Source: Lasiosphaeris hirsuta
Taxonomy: Eukaryota; Ascomycota; Sordariomycetes; Sordariales; Lasiosphaeriaceae
Assembly: GCA_030549175.1 (NCBI GenBank)
Contig: JAUKUA010000007.1
Location: 186,001 to 250,000, forward strand
DNA: 64,000 nucleotides
Direction: 5' to 3'
Both the position numbers and the translations under genes were made by a program. Position 1 is the stretch's first letter. Each line of letters starts with the position of its first letter. Below the pieces are notes generated by a model. It saw only the letters and a program-made list of their open reading frames with translations. It was not told the origin of the DNA and searched no databases. Positions 56,601 to 64,000 of the stretch are shown piece after piece.

Positions 56601-57774
56601 CTAGTCCTCGGGATAGCACCTCACTAACCGATTCTCCGCCTCAATCGTACACCTCTTCTTGAACCAACCCTCCTCACCGAGCGGCATCTCACCCTCCACT
56701 TCCCCCCCCCTCCCCCCAACCCTCCTCCCCAACTCCCCCCAAACATCACCCACCAAAGCCGCGAACCCCTCGCCGCTGACACCCGCCAGCTTAGTCTTGG
56801 TAAGATAGCGCTCCAACCCGCGGTGGAACCCATCCACAGGCGGCGCCGGCAGCGCCGGCCCTCCCCCGCCTCCGCCCCCGGCGCCGCGCTGGACCAGCTC
56901 GTCGTAGACGTCGCGGCACAGCAGCCGGAACTGGCCGGTCGTGAGGCGCCGCAGCCGCTCCTTGCCGCCGGCGTCCTCGCTTGTAGGAAGCGGGGGGGAC
57001 GGAACGTGGACGCGCATCGCTGCGTTGAAGAGCGCGAGGAGGTCGCTCTCGGTCGGGAGGCCGGGGAGGGGGTCGCTGGCCGGGCGGGGCGGAGGGGAGG
57101 TGGTGAGGCCGAAGTGGTAGAGGTGGGAGGAGGCTGCGATGTCCTTGGCGTAGACGGGCACGGGGATGGCCCATGGTGGGAGGTCGTCGAGTGTTAGTGG
57201 GTGCGGGGTGGGTAGACGGCGGGTGAGGGCGGGGTTGTTGAGGAGGTGGGTTGTTGCTGTTGTGAGGACCGTGATTGCAGCGGTGGGGGATGTGCTACAA
57301 GTGTTAGATGGGCTGCATTGCGTGCTAATGATTGCAGGGGGCGTACCTTTGAAGGACGTTCAAGATGAGGTGGACGCAGGATTTGAAGTCCTGCAATCGA
57401 GCGATTGCGTTGAGAAGGGCGGGGTCGATGGTGTTCTGATCGCTGGCGATGGACAGCAGAGACATGATCTGGTCGAATGCCATGACACCCTCCCCCAGGA
57501 CGGTGATGAACTGGTGGACGTTGAGCTTGTCTCTGCCCTTTGTCCTTGACTCTGTGCCTGGTCCGTGATGATCAACCTCGCTTTCAACAAATAGCAGGCC
57601 AAGTTGCGCGAGAGCGATCTGGATTGTTGAGCACTCAAAGTGAATGCGAGTGAGAAGTCGAACACTCGTATTCTTGGGCTGCTCGATCGCACGAGTGCAA
57701 AGCTGGATATTGAGCAGGCCGGCGCGCAAAAGGCCCCGGATGGCGTCGGCAATGCTGAGCGGGACCAGTCTCAT
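56601..57774 (-). CDS. Hypothetical protein with fungal N-terminal-domain-like helices
   Basis: Exons 57347-57774 and 56601-57294 (52-nt intron, GTACGC donor, TTGTAG acceptor) give 373 aa. The first 140 residues (MRLVPLSIADAIRGLLRAGLL, then FIT/FDQIMSLLSIA) resemble the helical N-terminal domain shared by many fungal STAND and HET proteins. The second exon adds a Pro-rich stretch and helices (FRLLCRDVYDELVQ, GEGFAALVGDVWGEL) and ends LVRCYPED. No catalytic motif was found. The coding strand flips from C-rich to G-rich near 56890. A role in signalling or cell death would be guesswork. Confidence 0.65.
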
Positions 57775-58509
57775 GATGGCGGATTGATGGTTTTGCGAGG
57801 TATCGATGGATATTTTGGGGGACCGATGTCCGGGGTAATGAATGAGCCTAATGTGGTACCTTGAGGGGTGGTTCGCACAGCTGATAACCTGATAACCTCC
57901 GTACACAGCCTGGTCAGCCCAGGTCGTGCAGGCGTTGAGGCGTCGAGTCCAACCTGAAACCTACCGTTACCAGGGGGTTGCGCTGGTGTCATTGGATGTT
58001 CTGCAAGAAGCAAAAAGTTGTTGGTTGGAAAAGCTGGGGTTTAGTGCAGCATACCCACTAAGCTAAGAAATGGCTGCATTTTGTAATTTATATGCGGGTC
58101 CTTTGAGCAATGATTGCCTGCGCTGGGCACGTTGTCAGGTTAAGGTCGATGGAGATGGGAAATTGAACATATACGCTTTCGTCCCAGCTTGAGATTTGGA
58201 AGACGGTGAGAGCACACCCATTTTGTGGTTTGAACAGGCATGTGAGCGATTGAGAGGGAAAATGAAGCACGAGAGCAGTAGGGTTAGGCATACCTTGGTG
58301 CAGAGGTAGATAATCTATCCAAACAAAAAGCACGTGGAATCCATGTCGAAACAATGGAACGATAATGACCTGTTCATGGGATCTGAACGGGCCGCGCCTT
58401 CCTCCTTTTCGTGCAACGCAACAACGAAGACGCACCTGGTACTTTTGGACAATCAAACATTTCTTGCCAATTTGGCATCACTCGTTAGGATCATACAAGG
58501 AAACCTCAC
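57775..58509. other. Intergenic region, 0.7 kb
   Basis: Promoter of the preceding minus-strand gene and 3' flank of the large membrane-protein gene. Nothing else was seen. Confidence 0.4.
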
Positions 58510-60765
58510 TCAAAACCTCCTCACCCCCACCTCGACCTCCCCATCAACAACCCCAACCTGGCCAACCCCAACAACAAAATCCTCCTCACTGGCCTCCAGC
58601 AACCTCTCAACCTCATCATCCGTCATCCTCCCGGCCGCATCAACAATCCACCCCACCATCGGCCGACTCCCCCGGCCAGCCACCTGGCCAATAGCATGCC
58701 AATAATCGCCCTGGGCACTAAACCTCGTCTGCCTCAAGAAAACCCCCACAATCACCCCCGCGACGAGCACATCCACCAGCACCACAACCGTCGCCGCCAC
58801 GAGCCCCCTCACGCCCCGCGGGTGCAGCGCCAGCACCGACGACGCCGTGGTGGCGGCCCCGGGCACGTCGAACTGACGCAGCGCCTCGCTGACGGCGCTG
58901 GCCGCCATGGTCGTCATCAGGCTCTGCAGCGCGAGCGCCGGCCGGTTGGTGGCGGATAGCGTGTCGGCGAAGAGCGCCTGCAGCGACATGTCGGCTAGCA
59001 CCGTCTGGAAGCCGCCGGCTTTAGGCGCCATGAAGAGGGTTACGTTCTGCAGCGCGTCGGCTGACGCGAGGTACACGTGTGTGACGAGGCGGGCGGTCAG
59101 GTCCCAGGTTGTGTGGGTTTTGAGCGGGGAGGTCAGGGAGGCGATGGTGTAGATCCCCCTGGAGGAGGAGGAGGAGGAGGAGGAGGAGGAGGGGGAGGGG
59201 GAGGGGGCTGTGCCGAGGAAGGATTGGATGCTGGTCGTGTTCCAGTCGTAGGTTGATGCCGCCCAGCCTGGGATTGGGGCTTGTAGGTCGGTTGGTGTGG
59301 TGAGGTGGGCGGTGACAAAGTCGAAGTCGATTTGTTGGAAGCAGAGCGAGAGTTCGATGGCGACCGAGTGGTTGAGGGCGGAGTATATCTTCCACTCGGC
59401 TTCGTTGGAGACATGAGACTCCGGAATGGGGCTGGTTCCAGGCATGGTAAAGTCCACATTCGTGGTGTTGCTTCTGATAATGAGCAGGATCTCGGACCGG
59501 TTAGACAACGGGCGGTCGTTGATGGCCCACGACGGGTATGGAGAGTAGGCGTTGCTGCCATCGGGCAGACACAGCGCCGTGGGAATACCGTAGGCAGCTT
59601 TCTCGACCCATGGAAGCGAGCAGTTAAAGGCAGACGACCCAGCAAAGCAGCTCCCGCCGTCGCAATCAGGCGGAAATTCCAGCCCGGCGTCTGCCAGTGT
59701 GCCGGCTATGTCAATGCCGGCCGAGATGAAATATCCATTCGCGTCCGACACTTCCTTTGGCCCTGGCACTAAGGTGATATGCGGCTTCTCTAGCACCGGC
59801 GGCACACACACGAATCGACTGTTCATGGCATAGGCCTTTCCCTCGTATGAGCGCAGCGAGGTGCGGTTCGTCTCTTTGACAGGCACAAAAACACGCTGCA
59901 TGATGCCCGTGTCGCTGAGCCCCTTTTCGTTGGGCAGCGGGCTGATGGCCGACACATTGTTCTCGCCAAAAGGGGCATATGTCGGCTGGCGGCTGAAGGT
60001 GTTGTGCGGGTAGATGCTCCCCGAGAAACTGTTCGACATCTCGAGCATCAGGATCTCATTGACCGGGTCGCCAACCAGCAGGTCCAACTGGAGGTCGGTG
60101 ACCAGCATCGTAGACAAAAACTGCGTCGCAATGTCGCCAAAAACGAGGATCGTGATCAGGAGGGTTGGAAAGATGGACGCTTTCGAGAAGGCATTGGTGA
60201 TGAGCACCCACGACAGCCGGTACGGCCCGTCATTTATGCTGCGGAAGATGGACACCTCGGCAAGCTTGGAGAGGGGTATCCCATGGCGCTCGAGGATGAC
60301 GGCGGCCACCAGACTCGTGCAGATTGTCGCCTGTCCCACGATGATGAAGCGGATCACGACCGTCGAGAGGGTGATGGCCTGCGTGATGCGTTCCCCGATG
60401 ACGAACCAGCGCCAGGAGGCCGACGCTCGCTCACTGCCCCCGTGGCCCTCGCCGGTCCACAGGAATATGAGAAAGCCGAGAACGCCGAAGACGACAAGCG
60501 ATCCGAGCAGGATGGTGACAGAACCAAGGATTCCAAGCGCCGCGCGTAGTGACCGAAACCCGTTGTTGGGACGCGGCCCCAGGCTGGTGCTTGTTGCCGA
60601 GCGCGATATCTCCCGGATCGTGGGGCTCGGTTTTATCGGGCCATATTCCTTTGTTTCCTCGAACTCGAGCACTTTCTTCTCGGGGTCGCGTTCGATCAGC
60701 TCGTTGTCCTTCTTCTCCCCTACGTTCGTCGAAGGCGAATCGGGATCTGATGTGGTGGCCATCAT
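58510..60765 (-). CDS. Large fungal membrane protein of unknown function
   Basis: Uninterrupted frame of 751 aa from ATG 60765 (MMATTSDPDSP); the next ATG is one codon on. A charged cytoplasmic N-terminus precedes three membrane helices (about residues 75-105, 135-160 and 200-225, for example LLGSLVVFGVLGFLIFLW). A long N-glycosylation-rich outer domain follows (about 230-655), with Cys pairs (DCDGGSCF, NCSLP) and a poly-Ser run from a GGA repeat (59160-59190). One C-terminal helix (LVAATVVVLVDVLVAGVIVG) leads to a short tail. The plan of three helices, a large ectodomain and a last helix is common in uncharacterised sordariomycete proteins. No known domain was recognised. Confidence 0.8.
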   Translation of the reverse strand: MMATTSDPDSPSTNVGEKKDNELIERDPEKKVLEFEETKEYGPIKPSPTIREISRSATSTSLGPRPNNGFRSLRAALGILGSVTILLGSLVVFGVLGFLIFLWTGEGHGGSERASASWRWFVIGERITQAITLSTVVIRFIIVGQATICTSLVAAVILERHGIPLSKLAEVSIFRSINDGPYRLSWVLITNAFSKASIFPTLLITILVFGDIATQFLSTMLVTDLQLDLLVGDPVNEILMLEMSNSFSGSIYPHNTFSRQPTYAPFGENNVSAISPLPNEKGLSDTGIMQRVFVPVKETNRTSLRSYEGKAYAMNSRFVCVPPVLEKPHITLVPGPKEVSDANGYFISAGIDIAGTLADAGLEFPPDCDGGSCFAGSSAFNCSLPWVEKAAYGIPTALCLPDGSNAYSPYPSWAINDRPLSNRSEILLIIRSNTTNVDFTMPGTSPIPESHVSNEAEWKIYSALNHSVAIELSLCFQQIDFDFVTAHLTTPTDLQAPIPGWAASTYDWNTTSIQSFLGTAPSPSPSSSSSSSSSSRGIYTIASLTSPLKTHTTWDLTARLVTHVYLASADALQNVTLFMAPKAGGFQTVLADMSLQALFADTLSATNRPALALQSLMTTMAASAVSEALRQFDVPGAATTASSVLALHPRGVRGLVAATVVVLVDVLVAGVIVGVFLRQTRFSAQGDYWHAIGQVAGRGSRPMVGWIVDAAGRMTDDEVERLLEASEEDFVVGVGQVGVVDGEVEVGVRRF

Positions 60766-61945
60766 GAGCCCTCTCAAAGTAGCTTAGCAAAGGCTCCGAG
60801 GGAAGATGGTCTTGATACGGTGCCTGGTCACATCTCCGCTCTTGAGCAGGGGTAGGAATTGTTATACTGTTTTCTTGCCCAAACCGCTGTGGCCTGGTTA
60901 CACAAACCCCCACGGGACCTCCTGAATTTCTAGGTAGCGATGGCTGTCAATACGCAGGATGCATCTTAGCCTTGGAATGTCTATATTGAACATGAACAAA
61001 GTGCGGCAGACGTGGTGGCAATACAGGGCGGTGTGACTGGCTAATTATACCACCAACCCATTCGCCGGTAAATCCGGCGCCGAGCGCGCTCCCAGACCTG
61101 AAGCTCTACGAATGGCGCACCAGGAGGATCGATCAGATGCTGGAATGCAGTTGCCTTCGGCCAGTCAGGCAACCCAAATACCGGCTTTGTGACCCGAATC
61201 GATGAGTAGTTGGAGTCTTAATAACCTGCCGTCGGATTGAAGCGTAGCGAAGTGGCACAGCCGGTGTTTGACATGCCCAAAAGGACTAGATCCTTCAGCA
61301 GATTAATTTTTGGCGGATAAATGAGCCACTATGACAAGTACTTTTGCTGGTGGCACGTAGCAGAAGGCCACAGCGAATATTAACCACGCAGGGCATTGTT
61401 CGCGTCGCGCTACTTGCCAATGACTGGCATAGTGGGTGGTCTTGTGCTATACCACTAGCAAAGGCTCCGTCTTGACCCGGAGCTGGAACTGTCTATCAAA
61501 GTCCTGGGTAAATCCCGCGAGCAATGGGTCGTGTGCATTATCAGCACCCTCATGTCAATTTATCAGTCGGTATCACCAAGTTAGAAGCGCTGAGAGCTCA
61601 GGCAACTAATTAGGACTTGGAGTGCTGGTATTTTCTAGGGCCGTGTAGCAGGCCTGGTCATCAGTTACTTCCCTGAACCTAGGCACCTAGCTTTTAAAAA
61701 AGTTATAGAGCCTTCCTTATAGTTGTAATCGAATATGTGGCAGTAATCACAGAACAACGGACGGTCCTGGCGACGAGACAAGCTTTGATGACATGGAGAG
61801 GGCCGAAGATGAACCCCAAGTTGCTGCGCTTTTGAATAGAATGATCACTGCCCTCACAACCACATCAGCTTTGGTACCGTTGCATGTGGTGATTGTTGCC
61901 ACCGAAAAGAGAACCTGCCCTATCGTATCCTTCCCAGCATCACAC
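60766..61945. other. Intergenic region, 1.2 kb
   Basis: Promoter of the membrane-protein gene and 3' flank of the HET gene; no gene was recognised. Confidence 0.45.
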
Positions 61946-64000
61946 CTAGACAAATATCGCATCCCCATCTTTTCGCAATACGTAATTCCTGTGGATCATC
62001 CCGGTCCCAAGCCTTTCATACTCGCCTCCTGCCGTCCGTCTTACCACCAGCAGGTACAAATCCTGACTCTCGTGCTTCGCCCCCAAAATGATGGCCCACT
62101 CTAGGCAAAGGGTGCTATAATCTTCAACATCATACATCACACAGCCCCTGAGCTCCCCGGAGGAATCCAATATCTGGTGGCGTATTCCTGTGGAATCTGC
62201 TCCCAAGTCCTTTTGTAAACGGCAATTCCGAAACTCCCATACATTGGTGACCAAGGCCCTCCCGTCTCTCGTGAACTGGAGATTGCGAAACTTGTCCCAT
62301 TCCCCATAGCGAATTTGGTGGAACTGGATGCCTCCCTTATATCTCATCCATGACCATGACGGTACTTCACTGTTTTCGTCAACCGTGTTCTCCTTTCTCG
62401 GGATCGTCCAATGCCAAATGAGAGTTCGGTGAAGGAACTTCTCGAGGATGCCGTAGCTTTGTTTACACTCGAAAACTGAACCAATACGAGCCAAAAGCCC
62501 AGATAATGCAACAGCTCTATCGGCTGGGACTGAGAGCTCGCGGGTGGAGTATGTCTCGAAGAGAGACTGTAGGAACTTGATAACATTGTTGAAATAGTCA
62601 CTGCCCAGACGACTTGGGAAATTTGGATCGAGGTCGATGAACTTCTCGGAACCTACGATGCTAAAGAGTAGGGAATATTTAAATTAAAGGACATTCATGT
62701 GAAAAAGTATTGGGTTCTTACCTCTTCATTTGGGTATAATCCTCACCGTATATCCCAAAGCCACATTCGAAATACATGCGATAAGAGCTGAAATGAACGG
62801 TTCGACGGGATAGGTATCTTTCTTGCAACACCCATGCCCGCTGATTAAGTGGACCATTATCCACTTCTTGAGCGAAATTTACTGCCCTAGTATGGAGGTA
62901 AGCTTGTGAATTTGGGCTTTCGTTGTCAGAAACATACCGTGGCACGTTTTGGTTATCTCTGTGAGTCTCATCTTCGTCACGTCCGAGAAACCCCGCCTCC
63001 GAGCTGACAGCCGATGTCGCAGCGATTGTGCAGTACGCCCCAGCGTAGACGGCTTCCATACGCCCAGACTCTGTCGCCCAGTCCCCCCCACTCCCTTGGA
63101 TGATGCAAAGAGAATCAATCCAGAGGTAACGTATATCAAGACCCTGAGACACTTTGATAGCGTCCTGGAATGTCAATGGTAAGCTTCCAACACAAAACCC
63201 ACGTCCCTCCTTGCGGGAGTCAATATTTTGTGTAGTTGTGCAATGCTGCGGTATCTTGCCGGGCGCAAGCTTGCCCCAACAATGGGATAAAGCGATGTAT
63301 CGCCGAGAGGAAACTTTCTGACTGAAAACTTCCTGATTGGAAACAAGCCTCAAAGCGTCTGGGTTGCCTATATCGAGAACTCTTGTCGGGAAATTTCCTT
63401 CAAGCGCTCTGGGACGCTGGCAACATGTATGGGCATCGCATTGCTGGAGCCAGGCACGAAGCAGTGAAAAACGTAAAGGACTCGTTGGAGAGGAAGTTGA
63501 AGCTGAAGCTGCAGGTAGGTTCTTCGAAAATTGAAGTCGGAAGCTTTCTTCCACAACTTGAAAAAAATCCTGATCTCTGAGTTAGCAAAGGCCACACAGC
63601 CCTGACATCCAGGGCTACTTACTCTCTATACCAACACACACAACAGGGTCAGCAAAGGCCACATAGGAACTGATATCCAGGGCTACTTACTTCCTATACC
63701 AACACACACAACAGGGTCAGCAAAGGCCACATAGGAACTGATATCCAGGGCTACTTACGAACTATACCAACACACACAACAGGGTCAGCAAAGGCCACAT
63801 AGGAACTGATATCCAGGGCTACTTACGAACTATACCAACACACACAACAGGGTCAGCAAAGGCCACATAGGAACTGATATCCAGGGCTACTTACTCTCTA
63901 TACCAACACACACAACAGGGTCAGCAAAGGCCACATAGGAACTGATATCCAGGGCTACTTACGAACTATACCAACACACACAACAGGGTCAGCAAAGGCC
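61946..64000 (-). CDS. HET-domain protein, 5' end beyond the window
   Basis: Minus-strand exons 62722-63576 and 61946-62660 encode at least 523 aa; the 61-nt intron has GTAAGA and TTTAG ends. The HET domain (heterokaryon incompatibility) is shown by RRYIALSHCWGK, FQDAIKVSQGLDIRYLWIDS followed by LCIIQG, YCTIAATSA and LNQRAWVLQERYLSRRT. HET domains are TIR-like cell-death domains of fungal non-self recognition. There is no start Met: the frame opens with GATCAGGAT after a CTAACTCAG acceptor at 63577. Upstream in the gene lies the 68-bp array, whose six visible 3-nt pieces (63963-63965, 63895-63897, 63827-63829, 63759-63761, 63691-63693, 63623-63625) could be microexons; all joins stay in frame without a stop. 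The true N-terminus is outside the window. Confidence 0.85.
63577..64000 (-). repeat. 68-bp tandem array, each unit an intron plus a 3-nt variable piece
   Basis: Units start every 68 bases (AGCAAAGGCC at 63651, 63719, 63787, 63855, 63923, 63991); a diverged first unit begins at 63584, and the array runs off the window. The complete units from 63651 on are identical except for three bases. On the minus strand each unit reads GTAAGTAGCC..., TGCTGACCC, ...GTTGGTATAG, a perfect 65-nt fungal intron. The variable bases, read 5' to 3' of the gene, are TTC, AGA, TTC, TTC, GAA, AGA and lie exactly between TATAG and GTAAGT. The last intron, next to the HET exon, is shorter (63577-63622, 46 nt, CTAACTCAG end). 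It is not a CRISPR (unit longer than a spacer plan, no unique spacers). Confidence 0.9.

Noticed and set aside
63584..64000. Array as a CRISPR
   Set aside because: Direct 68-bp units touch without unique spacers, in a fungal nuclear context, with splice signals in every unit.

Overview
The window is nuclear DNA of a filamentous ascomycete, most likely a sordariomycete. Genes are GC-rich and broken by 46-140 nt introns with GTAAGT-like donors and CTAAC/CTGAC branch sites. They encode fungus-specific proteins: the chitin synthase chaperone CHS7, NACHT-ankyrin and HET-domain proteins, and a CorA-like protein. All exon joins below were derived by hand from splice consensus and frame continuity; no transcript data were available.

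Positions 1-18.7 kb are a conserved housekeeping block: CHS7, a Gln-rich DUF3716-type protein, mitochondrial ribosomal protein bS6m, DCN1 (cullin neddylation), MVP1 (sorting nexin), mitochondrial uL15m and a small coiled-coil protein.

From about 19.1 kb the window turns accessory. At 19.1-31.5 kb there is an apparent cell-death/immunity module. A 2015-residue NLR-like protein (zinc fingers, NACHT with a GSPGTGKT P-loop, about 12 ankyrin repeats) is divergently transcribed from a 904-residue protein ending in a subtilisin-like domain with a complete catalytic set. A gasdermin-like gene follows 1.1 kb downstream. In fungi, subtilase/gasdermin gene pairs such as HET-Q2/HET-Q1 act as protease and pore-forming executioner. 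Downstream lie a decayed membrane-protein gene and a CorA-like gene.

Positions 35-50 kb hold scattered single genes (Baeyer-Villiger type monooxygenase, Cys-rich single-pass membrane protein, GFA-family protein, VOC/glyoxalase protein), an AT-rich repeat-relic-like island, and several genes broken by frameshifts or stops. Positions 46-53 kb are rich in pseudogenes: an unknown family, a secreted subtilase, a small secreted protein and coiled-coil genes. Several of their stops are one transition away from Trp or Gln codons.

Positions 54-64 kb carry a phenol-hydroxylase-like flavoprotein, a fungal N-terminal-domain-like protein, a large membrane protein, and a HET-domain gene whose 5' end leaves the window. 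That 5' end is a 68-bp tandem array. Read on the gene's strand, each unit is a complete 65-nt intron (GTAAGT, TGCTGAC, TATAG) plus exactly 3 nt, and those 3 nt are the only bases that vary between the complete units. This looks like an array of identical introns separated by variable one-codon-sized microexons and is the most unusual signal in the window.
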